Shown piece after piece: positions 1 through 8,700 of a stretch of DNA of 64,000 nucleotides (position 1 is its first letter; every line of letters begins with the position of its first letter). The notes beneath the pieces are model-generated. The model had not been told where the DNA came from, ran no database searches, and saw nothing but the letters and a program-made list of their open reading frames with translations. The translations under genes were made by a program, and so were the position numbers. The stretch is taken from contig CAITEP010000020.1 in the NCBI GenBank assembly GCA_903891475.1, positions 124,001-188,000 on the forward strand. Direction: 5' to 3'. The DNA comes from an uncultured Mucilaginibacter sp. (lineage in GTDB: Bacteria; Bacteroidota; Bacteroidia; Sphingobacteriales; Sphingobacteriaceae).

Positions 1-722
1 TGTAAAAACTCGTTAAGCCATGAAGCGGCATCTTGAAAAGTTACGCCAAATAAGCATTCACCTTGGGTTTGTCCGTAATTATCCAGAAAATGCTTATCAA
101 CATATTCACGTGCCTCCTGCAAAAAATGATTATCAGGGGGTAAATTATATGTTGGAAGCAGCTCGTTTTTAGGGAATTTCTTACGATTGTCGGAGTCGAA
201 TGTCCACTGACCACCTTCAGGCTTGCCATCTTTATCCATCAATAGGTTCAGGCGTTTTCGTTCCCCAACATAAAAGTTTGTTTGAAAATATTTACCCCTT
301 TTATCAACAATTTCCCCTACATTTTCGGAAATATTCAAAAAATTCGGACTAGCAAGTACATGAAGTTGAACACCATTCTTGTTGCAAGCATTTGTCATTC
401 TTTGACGTAACCAATCATCAGCCACATCAGCAATATAAATATGCTGAATACCTTGGGTTGCCATACTAGCTGCTAATACCCGACAATCGTTTTCGGCAGT
501 ATTCGTGTCAATGTACCTTACCTGATAACCATTTTCGCGAAGCCATGATTCGTAAAATTTCATGGTTGCCCTATGCAATACCAACTTTTTTTTATGGAAA
601 TTGTATTGTTTAAAAAACAGCCACTCTTCCACCAAATAAACTACACGCCCTCGAAGTAAACCCGGGTGATTTTGAAACAGTTGATGCGGAAAAATTAGGG
701 TAGCCGAATTTTGCACGAGCAA
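1..722 (-). CDS. cryptochrome/photolyase-related protein (3' part outside window)
   Basis: The open minus-strand frame runs off the left edge; about 240 N-terminal residues are visible. It opens with NSATLIFPHQLFQNHP and contains a block like GKPEGGQWTFDSDNRKKFP. Both are hallmarks of the photolyase-related (DPRP) family, which includes Fe-S bacterial cryptochromes and (6-4) photolyases. Known members bind FAD and repair or sense UV damage; the FAD and Fe-S regions would lie in the missing C-terminal half. There is no ATG at the 5' end. An in-frame TAA lies just upstream of TTG 722 and GTG 716, and AGGA a few bases before TTG fits a ribosome site, so a non-ATG start is likely. Family call from N-terminal motifs: fairly sure. 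Exact start: unsure. Confidence 0.82.
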   Translation of the reverse strand, partial: MLVQNSATLIFPHQLFQNHPGLLRGRVVYLVEEWLFFKQYNFHKKKLVLHRATMKFYESWLRENGYQVRYIDTNTAENDCRVLAASMATQGIQHIYIADVADDWLRQRMTNACNKNGVQLHVLASPNFLNISENVGEIVDKRGKYFQTNFYVGERKRLNLLMDKDGKPEGGQWTFDSDNRKKFPKNELLPTYNLPPDNHFLQEAREYVDKHFLDNYGQTQGECLFGVTFQDAASWLNEFL

Positions 723-855
723 TTTATTTTATCCTGCTAAGTTAAATACAACGATTAACTATAAGAGGTAGTGAAAGGCATTTTTACGGCGAAAAGGACT
801 CGAAATTTATTTTATTGCATTTTAACTACTTTAATGATTATCCAAAATAATACTG

Positions 856-886
856 CCATGAAGGGTAAAATTATTATCCTTCATGG
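856..886. terminator. strong hairpin between two minus-strand genes
   Basis: CCATGAAGG (856-864) pairs perfectly with CCTTCATGG (878-886), and the stem can be extended inward by one G-U and three A-T pairs. It lies downstream of the SYLF gene and could end its transcript, but no clear U-tract follows. Nothing else is visible in 723-929. Confidence 0.4.
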
Positions 887-929
887 AAGTAGCTAGCTTG
901 AATTGATATTTTAAAGTAGATTTATAGTA

Positions 930-1607
930 CTAGAGCTTATTCAAATTCTCTTTCACATTTTTAATTGCATCAGATGAAGTTTGCGATGATTCGAACAATT
1001 GCTGCGAGGTGAAATTATCGCCATAAAAATTTGAGATGGCTTTTTTATCGATTGATAAACTGGCTCCTGCAATACTAATACCTGCAAACAATCCGCGACT
1101 GCGTGAGTAGGAATAAACTTCTGCTTCCATTTTATAATCGGTACTGGCAGTTGAGCTCCTGCCAACAGGACCAGCTGCTGCTGAAATATCGCCACCTATG
1201 GTAAAATCACCATTTTGAACCTTGGTAAGTACGCCTTTATGTTGAAATACCAACACCAAATCAACCGATTGTACGCCAATTTGAGCACCAACGCTTCCGC
1301 CCGTTAAGGTGATAAAAACGGGGTTGCTCCATTTCCCGTTTTCTAGCTTAACCATTGCAATACCACGTCCTCTTTTGGCTCCTACTATAAAACCTGCATT
1401 GAGCATTTTAGGGATGATGATGATACCCTCGCAATCAACTATCATTTGATGAGGGATAGATTCTTTCATTTTTCCAAAATCTTCTACCACGTTGGCAGCG
1501 TTTTCAATACGCTCACGCTCTTTGTCGCTATCTGCTGTTTTTGCAGATGTTAATATCACAAAGGAAGCAGCAAATAAGGCAATTGTTAAATATTTAATGT
1601 TTTTCAT
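930..1607 (-). CDS. SYLF/Ysc84-domain exported protein
   Basis: 225 aa with an N-terminal signal peptide (residues 1 to about 22) and then one SYLF (Ysc84) domain filling the rest. The family signature is clear: a run with IPKMLNAGFIVGAKRG, then NPVFITLTGGSVGAQIGVQ and VLVFQHKGVL, ending in GLFAGISIAGASLSID and a YG pair. SYLF domains in eukaryotes bind phosphoinositides; the role of the bacterial periplasmic or lipid-associated versions is poorly known. The gene is monocistronic, with its own TATTTTTG box upstream. Length and domain coverage are typical. Confidence 0.9.
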   Translation of the reverse strand: MKNIKYLTIALFAASFVILTSAKTADSDKERERIENAANVVEDFGKMKESIPHQMIVDCEGIIIIPKMLNAGFIVGAKRGRGIAMVKLENGKWSNPVFITLTGGSVGAQIGVQSVDLVLVFQHKGVLTKVQNGDFTIGGDISAAAGPVGRSSTASTDYKMEAEVYSYSRSRGLFAGISIAGASLSIDKKAISNFYGDNFTSQQLFESSQTSSDAIKNVKENLNKL

Positions 1608-1644
1608 AGGTTATGCTTTTAAAATCTAATGAATAATATAAACC

Positions 1645-1652
1645 CAAAAATA
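1645..1652 (-). promoter_or_regulatory. -7 promoter box of the SYLF gene
   Basis: Minus-strand TATTTTTG matches the Bacteroidota -7 consensus TAnnTTTG. It implies a leader of roughly 30 nt before the ATG at 1607. Confidence 0.5.
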
Positions 1653-1774
1653 GGTGCTTTGTTTTAATATAAAAACCACTATATGTTAACCAATCGTTTT
1701 TATAATCAAAGCAAGTTTCGGGTTTTTATAAATATGTTTTAACGCCAGTTTTGTATTAAATAATATAAAACAAC

Positions 1775-2488
1775 ATGAAAACATTTATTTTAATACATGG
1801 CTCTTGGCATAGTGCCTGGAACTGGCATAAAGTAATTCCAATACTCGAAAAACAAGGGGATAAAGCTATCGCGATTGATTTACCGGGCATGGGTAGAGAC
1901 AAAACCCCGATAGCCGAAGTACGAATGAAAGATACCGTAGCCAAAATTTGCGATTTGATTGACGAACAGGAAGGCAAGGTAATTTTGGTTGGCCATAGCA
2001 AAAATGGCATCATGATTTCGCAAGCTGCGGAATACCGACCAAATAAAATTGAAAAATTGATATACTTGGCAGCCTATCTCATCCCAAACGGAAAAACGCA
2101 AAAAGAATATTCAGTGCAGGATACCAATGGGGTTTTAAAACCATTCGTCGACTTTCACCCCGACTTAAACGCCAGCACCCTGCAATCCGAAATATATAAA
2201 GAAGGCTTGTACCATGATTGTGAGGATGATATCTCCAACTTGGCTAAACTGCTGCTTAGTCACGAATCAGTTGAAAGCGGCATGGTACCCCTACAACTTA
2301 GCGAGGCGAATTTTGGTAGTGTACCCAAGGTTTACATAGCATGTACCGAAGATAGGGCGGTAACCCCATTCATTCAACAAAAAATGTATACAGAAACCCC
2401 TTGCGATAAGGTATATGAAATGGCTACCAGCCACTCGCCTTTTTTTAGCAAGCCGCAGGAATTGTGCGATATTTTGTGCGATTTATAA
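1775..2488 (+). CDS. alpha/beta hydrolase of the methylesterase/hydroxynitrile-lyase type
   Basis: 237 aa with no signal peptide, so cytoplasmic. It has the oxyanion HGSWHSAWNW motif near residue 8, a nucleophile elbow VGHSKNG (Ser75), an acid in TEDRAVTP (Asp193) and a catalytic His in TSHSPFFSKP (His220). The HSPFFSKP ending is typical of the esterase branch that includes plant methylesterases. Substrate unknown. The elbow reads G-H-S-K-N rather than the usual G-x-S-x-G, which may change the active-site shape. It is a single gene, divergent from the SYLF gene and followed by a strong hairpin. Confidence 0.88.
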   Translation: MKTFILIHGSWHSAWNWHKVIPILEKQGDKAIAIDLPGMGRDKTPIAEVRMKDTVAKICDLIDEQEGKVILVGHSKNGIMISQAAEYRPNKIEKLIYLAAYLIPNGKTQKEYSVQDTNGVLKPFVDFHPDLNASTLQSEIYKEGLYHDCEDDISNLAKLLLSHESVESGMVPLQLSEANFGSVPKVYIACTEDRAVTPFIQQKMYTETPCDKVYEMATSHSPFFSKPQELCDILCDL

Positions 2489-2513
2489 ATTCGACAATTT
2501 GCTAGGAATTAAT

Positions 2514-2544
2514 AAGATAGGAAAATTTTGTATTTTCCTATCTT
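2514..2544 (+). terminator. hairpin after the alpha/beta hydrolase gene
   Basis: AAGATAGGAAAA (2514-2525) pairs perfectly over 12 bp with TTTTCCTATCTT (2533-2544) around a 7-nt loop, 25 nt after the hydrolase stop codon. The right arm also contains TATCTTTA, one base from the -7 consensus, so it may overlap the next promoter. Confidence 0.6.
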
Positions 2545-2552
2545 TATCAATT

Positions 2553-2593
2553 AAGCTAAGGTTTTAAATTTAACACTCATAAAACCTTAGCTT
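2553..2593 (+). other. 14-bp-arm hairpin in the leader of the next gene
   Basis: AAGCTAAGGTTTTA (2553-2566) and TAAAACCTTAGCTT (2580-2593) are perfect inverted copies around 13 nt. It lies immediately downstream of the 2514-2544 hairpin and 34 nt before the isochorismatase ATG. It could be a second terminator or an RNA element in that gene's leader. Confidence 0.5.
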
Positions 2594-2627
2594 TAATAGT
2601 TGATAACAAGCAAACTGCATAAATAGG

Positions 2628-3203
2628 ATGAATAAATTTGAAAATACCGCGCTCATATTAATTGATATACAAAATGGTTTTGATGATATGGAATACTATG
2701 GAGGTCAAAGAAATAACCCTACGGCTGAAGCGAACTGTCGCACAATGCTCGACTATTGGCGAGTAACCCAACTTCCAATATTTCATGTTCAACATTGCTC
2801 TACCAATCCGGTATCTAAGCTATTTCCCGGCAACCCGGGTAATGATATAAAGGAAATTGTAGCACCAAGGGCAGACGAGCCAATTATTCAAAAATCTGTC
2901 AATAGTGCCTTTATTGGTACTAACCTTAAGGAGCAATTAGATGGTAAGGATATTAAAAAACTGGTAATTGTAGGCCTCACAACCGACCATTGCGTATCAA
3001 CTACCACCAGAATGGCCGGGAATTACGGATTTGAAACCTATTTAATTGCCGACGCTACCGCGACTTTCCCTAAAACTGGTATAAATGGAGAAAAATATGA
3101 TGCCGAAACCATACACCAAACAGCCTTAGCCTCCTTAAATAATGAATTTGCTACCGTTATAAATACGCGGGAATTGCTTGATTTATTAGCTTCATCAAAA
3201 TAA
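2628..3203 (+). CDS. isochorismatase-family cysteine hydrolase
   Basis: 191 aa covering one isochorismatase fold. The catalytic triad is visible: Asp13 in LILIDIQNGF, Lys89 in IIQKSVNSAF and Cys122 in TTDHCVSTT, the last preceded by the usual cis-peptide region. Members hydrolyse amides or imides such as nicotinamide and N-carbamoyl compounds, or isochorismate; the sequence does not decide which. No signal peptide, so probably cytoplasmic. No neighbour in isochorismate or siderophore synthesis is present, so I would not call it a true isochorismatase. Confidence 0.9.
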   Translation: MNKFENTALILIDIQNGFDDMEYYGGQRNNPTAEANCRTMLDYWRVTQLPIFHVQHCSTNPVSKLFPGNPGNDIKEIVAPRADEPIIQKSVNSAFIGTNLKEQLDGKDIKKLVIVGLTTDHCVSTTTRMAGNYGFETYLIADATATFPKTGINGEKYDAETIHQTALASLNNEFATVINTRELLDLLASSK

Positions 3204-3262
3204 TAAATTGACTGTTTTTCATAGGATTTAATTTTTCTAATAAATTATAACATAGCTAACCA

Positions 3263-3290
3263 TTGCAAATACCCCATTTTCCTATCTTTG
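3263..3290 (+). promoter_or_regulatory. promoter of the LuxE-like gene
   Basis: TATCTTTG at 3283-3290 is a perfect -7 box, with TTG at 3263-3265 as a -33 element 17 nt upstream. The ATG at 3296 is only 5 nt past the box, so the mRNA would have almost no leader. Confidence 0.7.
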
Positions 3291-3295
3291 CTTAA

Positions 3296-4279
3296 ATGGA
3301 TAGGCAGGAGATATTTTCGATTGATAATGAGCAAGCATTTAGCGAGGCCTGTTTGAAAGTATTTAGGTTCCAGGCGCAAAATTGCGCTATTTATAAAAAG
3401 TTTATTGAAGGGCTTAAGGTAAATTTAGCTGCAATTACCACCATAAATCAAATCCCATTTTTACCTATCGAGTTTTTTAAATCGCATACCATTAAAAGCA
3501 ATAATAAACCTGCCGAGGTTGTTTTTACCAGTTCGGGCACTACAGGGGTGGTTACCAGCAGCCATTATGTAAGCGATGTAAGTTGGTATATAGAAAGCTT
3601 TCGCAAAGCGTTTACCTTGTTTTATGGCGATGTTAGCAACTATGTGGTATTGGCACTTTTACCATCCTATTTGGAAAGGCAAGGCTCGTCCTTAATTTAC
3701 ATGGTGAAAGATTTGATTGAACAAAGCCATCAACCCGATAGCGGCTTCTTTTTGTACAACCATGACGATTTATACAATAAATTAAAAAAACAACAAGCCC
3801 AAAGCCAGCCTACCATATTGATAGGGGTCACTTTCGCCTTGCTCGATTTTGTTGAAAAATATACGATTGATTTCCCTGAACTGATTATCATGGAAACCGG
3901 AGGCATGAAGGGGCGAAGGGAAGAAATGATTAGGGAAGAACTGCATGCCATATTATGTAAAGGTTTTGGGGTAGGTGCCATCCATTCGGAATATGGAATG
4001 ACGGAACTTTTATCGCAAGGTTATTCAAAAGGGAATGGCATATTTAATTGCCCGCCCTGGATGAAAATCATCACCCGCGAAGCGAACGACCCACTCGGAC
4101 TATTAACTACCGATAGGGCAGGGGGCATTAACGTAATTGATTTGGCCAATTATAACTCCTGCTCGTTCATAGCCACCCAAGATTTAGGCAAAGTTTACGC
4201 CGATGGCTCCTTCGAAATTATAGGCCGCTTTGATAATTCGGACGTAAGGGGATGTAATTTATTGGTGGTTAATAATTAG
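3296..4279 (+). CDS. LuxE-like acyl-protein synthetase family protein
   Basis: 327 aa of the LuxE/acyl-protein synthetase family, relatives of the adenylate-forming enzymes. The phosphate-binding loop VVFTSSGTTGVV is at residues 75-86. Later blocks include a GGMKGRREEM region, SEYGMTELLSQ and a C-terminal GRFDNSDVRGC. LuxE activates a fatty acid as acyl-AMP and passes it to a cysteine, but no lux genes are nearby, so the acyl substrate and acceptor here are unknown. Isolated single gene with its own promoter. The family call is firm, the function is not. Confidence 0.85.
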   Translation: MDRQEIFSIDNEQAFSEACLKVFRFQAQNCAIYKKFIEGLKVNLAAITTINQIPFLPIEFFKSHTIKSNNKPAEVVFTSSGTTGVVTSSHYVSDVSWYIESFRKAFTLFYGDVSNYVVLALLPSYLERQGSSLIYMVKDLIEQSHQPDSGFFLYNHDDLYNKLKKQQAQSQPTILIGVTFALLDFVEKYTIDFPELIIMETGGMKGRREEMIREELHAILCKGFGVGAIHSEYGMTELLSQGYSKGNGIFNCPPWMKIITREANDPLGLLTTDRAGGINVIDLANYNSCSFIATQDLGKVYADGSFEIIGRFDNSDVRGCNLLVVNN

Positions 4280-4375
4280 TATGCGCAATTCAAATTATCT
4301 AAAGCTATATTGATTTAGCGCAGCACAGAATAGGTGTTATTAACGTTGAGAAAATATGAAACGTACCCTAATTAG

Positions 4376-4545
4376 GCTCCCTCTCCACTGGAGAGGGCGG
4401 GGGTGAGGCCAAAAAAGTAATTATTAAAGAACCCCAAATTAGCCCCCTCTTCCGTTGGCTAACGGAGCTGGGGTGAGGCTAAAAAGAATATCATTAATGA
4501 ACCCTAAATTAGCTCCCTCTACTTTGGAGAGGGTCGGGGTGAGGC
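4376..4545. repeat. three copies of a GGAGAGGG palindromic repeat
   Basis: Copies lie at about 4376-4410, 4440-4480 and 4511-4545. Each has a pyrimidine-rich arm such as CCCTCTCC, a short loop, a GGAGAGGG-type arm and a GGGGTGAGGC tail. Copies two and three are introduced by GAACCCCAAATTAG or GAACCCTAAATTAG. Copy two has different arms (TTCCGTTGGCTAACGGA), as if the stem changed while the flanks stayed. The rest of the gap 4280-4577 shows nothing else apart from TACCTTTA at its end. Confidence 0.85.
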
Positions 4546-4577
4546 TTTTTTATTTACCTTTACACAAATTTTTAAAC

Positions 4578-4985
4578 ATGAACTATTGGCTCGTAAAAAG
4601 TGAACCCGTAAAGTATAGTTGGGAAAAATTTAATCAGGATGGTCGCACCTTTTGGGATGGTGTGCGCAACTACCAGGCGCGCAACAACCTGCGCGAAATG
4701 AAAATAGGCGACCTGGTGCTATTTTACCATAGCAACGATGGCAAAGCGGTAGTTGGCATAGCCAAAGTGGTAAAAGAATTTTATCAGGACCCTACTACAA
4801 CCGACCCAAATTGGGTGGTGGTAGAGCTGGTGCCTGTTGAAAGTCTGAAAAACCCGGTAACCCTTGAACAAATAAAAGCCGACGAGTGCTTAAAAGATGT
4901 TGGTCTGGTACGTCAAGGCCGATTATCGGTAATGGGTTTAAAGGCTGAGGAGTTCGACCGAATAGTAGAATTGGGGAACAGCTAA
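4578..4985 (+). CDS. EVE-domain protein
   Basis: 135 aa, essentially one EVE domain (PUA-like fold). It starts MNYWLVKSEPVKYSW and carries WDGVRNYQARNNLREMKIG, LVLFYHSN and GIAKVVKEFY, the classic order of this family. EVE domains bind modified bases in DNA or RNA; the cellular role of stand-alone versions is unclear. The frame stays open upstream through the repeat to a TTG at 4455, but that extension is translated repeat, and the ATG at 4578 matches the family N-terminus. Confidence 0.92.
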   Translation: MNYWLVKSEPVKYSWEKFNQDGRTFWDGVRNYQARNNLREMKIGDLVLFYHSNDGKAVVGIAKVVKEFYQDPTTTDPNWVVVELVPVESLKNPVTLEQIKADECLKDVGLVRQGRLSVMGLKAEEFDRIVELGNS

Positions 4986-4988
4986 TAG

Positions 4989-5510
4989 TTAGGCCTCGTC
5001 CCCAAAAAACAGAGCCTTTAACTCAGTAGCGTCATTCGGCTTCATTTTTCCGGCAAGAATCAACCTTAACTGGCGGCGGCGGAGCGCGCTTTCAAATAAT
5101 TGGGTTTCTTCCGCGGTTTCGGGTACTATTTCGGGAACTGAAACGGTATGTCCGTTTTCATCAAGCGCTACAAAAGTATAATAAGCCTCATTGCTTTTTA
5201 TCCGCGTGCCCGATGGTATGTTTTGTGCCCAAACATCCAACCGCACCTCAACCGAGGTCTTGAATGCTCTGGATACTTTAGCCTCTATGGTAATCACATC
5301 GCCCAATTTAATGGAGTTTTTAAACGAAACATTATCAACCGAAACAGTTACTACCAAGCGGTTGCAATGTTTTTGCGCGGATATGGCCGCCGCGATATCC
5401 ATCCAATGCAATAAACGCCCACCCATCAGATTGTTCATGGTATTGGTATCGTTGGGCAATACCAGTTCGTTCATTATCGTGTGCGAATCTTTGGGCGGTC
5501 TTCCTTGCAT
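4989..5510 (-). CDS. acyl-CoA thioesterase, hotdog fold
   Basis: 173 aa with one hotdog domain of the YciA/BACH type. A region reading LVLPNDTNTMNNLMGGRLLHWMD leads into the central helix, followed by VTVSVDNVSFKNSIKLGD. The Asn-Asp and Gly-Gly positions match the thioesterase active-site region. It would release free fatty acid from acyl-CoA in the cytoplasm. ATG 5508-5510 is chosen because the longer frame begins at a TTG inside the promoter. Convergent with and only 3 bp from the EVE gene. Confidence 0.9.
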   Translation of the reverse strand: MQGRPPKDSHTIMNELVLPNDTNTMNNLMGGRLLHWMDIAAAISAQKHCNRLVVTVSVDNVSFKNSIKLGDVITIEAKVSRAFKTSVEVRLDVWAQNIPSGTRIKSNEAYYTFVALDENGHTVSVPEIVPETAEETQLFESALRRRQLRLILAGKMKPNDATELKALFFGDEA

Positions 5511-5525
5511 AAGCTTAAATTTAGG

Positions 5526-5533
5526 CAAAGATA
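5526..5533 (-). promoter_or_regulatory. -7 box of the thioesterase gene
   Basis: Minus-strand TATCTTTG is a perfect TAnnTTTG box 15 nt before the chosen ATG. This is the main reason for rejecting the TTG at 5537 as the start. Confidence 0.65.
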
Positions 5534-5676
5534 GCAAGAAACACCATTGCTAAAAGAATATGGATACTCTTTAGGGCGCACCCTACTAATAATCACAAAC
5601 CAAAATATGACTGTTAGTTATTTTGTAAATTTTTCCACAATAAATTGTAAACAGGTTTTCCAAAAATTCAATTCCG

Positions 5677-5684
5677 TAACTTTG
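5677..5684 (+). promoter_or_regulatory. -7 box of dnaE
   Basis: TAACTTTG matches TAnnTTTG, 27 nt before the dnaE ATG. It diverges from the thioesterase promoter. Confidence 0.5.
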
Positions 5685-5711
5685 ATTTCTTCAAATTGTT
5701 GATACACTATT

Positions 5712-8700
5712 ATGCCCGATTTTTCGCATCTGCACGTACATACCCAGTTTTCCTTGCTCGATGGTGCCGCCGATATCTCCAAGCTATACAAAAAAGCCGC
5801 TGCCGATGGAATGAAAGCCCTTGCCATTACCGACCATGGCAATATGTTTGGTGTATTTAAGTTTGTGGCCGAAGCTTCCAAGCATAATGTGAAGCCCATA
5901 GTAGGTTGCGAATTTTACGTAGTGGATGATAGGCATAAAAAACAATTCACCAAAGAAAAAAAGGACAAGCGCTACCACCAGCTCATGCTGGCAAAAAATC
6001 CCGAAGGGTATAAAAACCTGGTTAAGCTATGCTCGTACGGGTATATCGAAGGTTTGTACAGCAAGTGGCCACGAATTGATAAGGAGCTGATTTTAAAACA
6101 CCATAAGGGTTTGATAGCCACTACCTGTTGCCTAGGTGCTTCGGTACCGCAAGCTATATTAAGTAAGGGCGAGGCCGAGGCAGAAATTGAATTTAAATGG
6201 TGGTTGGATTTGTTTGGCGAGGATTATTATATCGAGCTGCAACGCCACGATATCCACGAGCAAAATACGGTAAATGCGGTGCTGCTTAAATTCGCCAAAA
6301 AATATAATGTGAAGGTGATTTGTTCGAACGATTCGCATTATGTGGATCAGCAGGACTCAAACGCGCACGATATTTTGCTTTGCGTAAACACAGGCGATAT
6401 GCAAAGCACACCCATAGCTACCGATGAAGAAGGTGGCAAGGGCTACCGCTTTGGTTTCCCGAACGACCAGTTTTATTTTAAAACCCAAGCCGAAATGGGT
6501 AAGTTGTTCGAAGACCTGCCCGAATCCTTAGATAATACCAACGAGATTGTTGATAAGGTAGAGGTTTTGAAGTTGAAGCGAGATATTTTACTACCCAACT
6601 TCGTTATCCCCGAAGAGTTTAAGATACACAAAACCGCCGATGCGGATACACTTAACCAATGGGAATACTTAAAGCACCTTACCTTTTTAGGTGCCAAAGA
6701 GCGTTACCGCGATATTACGCCCGAAGTAGAGGAACGCATCAACTTTGAATTGTTTACGGTAAAAACCATGGGCTTTGCCGGATACTTCTTAATTGTAGCC
6801 GACTTTATAAAGGCTGGCCGCGATATGGGGGTATTCATTGGTCCGGGGCGTGGTTCGGCGGCTGGTTCGGTGGTGGCATATTGTATTGGGATTACCAATA
6901 TCGACCCTATTAAATACAACCTTCTGTTCGAAAGGTTCCTGAATCCCGACCGGAAGTCGATGCCCGATATTGATACCGATTTTGACGATGCTGGTCGGCA
7001 AAAAGTGATTGATTATGTAGTGGATAAATATGGTAAAAACCAGGTAGCGCAAATTATTACCTATGGCTCTATGGCTGCCCGCACCAGCATACAGGATGTA
7101 GGCAGGGTACTGGATATGCCACTATCCGAAATGAATGCCATCAAAAAACTGGTACCCGAAACGCTGGGCATCACCCTAAAAGATGCCATAGCCCAAGTGC
7201 CCGAACTAAAAGAAATTTTAGAAGGTAACGACCTCAAAGCGCAGGTATTAAGGGAGGCAGAAAAACTGGAAGGTTCTGTACGTAATACCGGAGTGCATGC
7301 CGCTGGTATTATCATTGCCCCTTACGATTTAACCGATATTGTTCCCGTAGCTATCGCCAAAGATTCCGACTTGTTGGTAACCCAATATGATGGCAGGGTG
7401 ATTGAAGATGCAGGCGTTATAAAAATGGACTTTTTGGGGCTAAAAACGCTCACCATTTTAAAGGATGCCCTGCGGTTAATTAAGCAAAACCATGATGTAA
7501 CCATCAATATTGATACCATTCCGCTGGACGACCAAAAGACTTTCGAACTTTACCAGCGTGGCGAAACAAACGGTACTTTTCAGTTTGAAAGTGATGGCAT
7601 GCAAATGTACCTGCGCGATTTACGTCCCGATAAGTTTGAAGATTTAATTGCCATGAACGCCCTATATAGGCCGGGGCCAATTGAATATATCCCAAGCTTT
7701 ATAAAACGTAAACATGGGGTAGAGCCGGTTGCCTTTGATTTGGATGATATGGAGGAATACCTGGGCGAAACCTATGGTATTACCGTTTATCAGGAACAGG
7801 TGATGCTATTATCGCAAAAACTGGCAGGCTTTAGCAAGGGCGATGCCGACGTATTGCGTAAGGCAATGGGTAAAAAGCAGATAGAGGTATTGAATAAAAT
7901 GGAGGCGCAGTTTATGGATGGCGCCGCGGCAAAAGGTCACCCAAAAGATAAGCTCACCAAAATTTGGAACGATTGGAAGGCCTTTGCCCAATATGCCTTC
8001 AACAAATCGCACTCTACTTGTTATGCTTTTGTGGCCTACCAAACCGCCTACCTAAAGGCACATTACCCACCCGAATACATGGCCGCTGTTTTAAATAACC
8101 AAAACAGCCTCGAAAAAATTACCTTTTTTATGGAAGAATGCCGCAGAATGGGCATTGAAGTGTTAGGGCCGGATATCAATGAATCGGACATGGCCTTCGC
8201 GGTGAATAAAAAGGGACAAATCCGTTTCGGACTAACAGGCGTAAAAGGCGTGGGCGATAAAGCGGTAGAGAGTATTATTGAAGAACGCAAAGAAGGCGGA
8301 CCATATAAAGATGTTTATGATTTCGCGCGAAGGTCGAATACGCGGAGTGTAAACCGGAAATCGTATGAGAATTTGGTTTATGGTGGTGCTTTTGATGGCT
8401 TTAATTTAAACCGTGCCCAGTTTTTCGCGAAAACCGAAAATGGCGTTTTAACAGGTGTGGAGCGTTTAACCAAATATGCCAACGATTACCAAAATTCACA
8501 AAGTACCTCCCAATCGTCATTGTTTGGCGGCTCGGTGGAATCAGAAATATCGGTGCCAGCCATGCCCGAGGCGGAGGAATGGCCGTTAATTGAGAAATTA
8601 AAATACGAAAAAGATGTGATAGGCATATACCTTACTGGTCACCCGCTTGATAATTATAAGCTGGAAATGGAGCGCTATTGCAATACACCCATCAGCGATT

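Noticed and set aside
41..229. 62-aa minus-strand frame at the left edge
   Set aside because: It is out of frame with the photolyase-related gene that covers the same DNA and carries recognisable motifs.
4455..4577. N-terminal extension of the EVE protein
   Set aside because: The extra 41 codons are translated palindromic repeat; family homology starts at ATG 4578.
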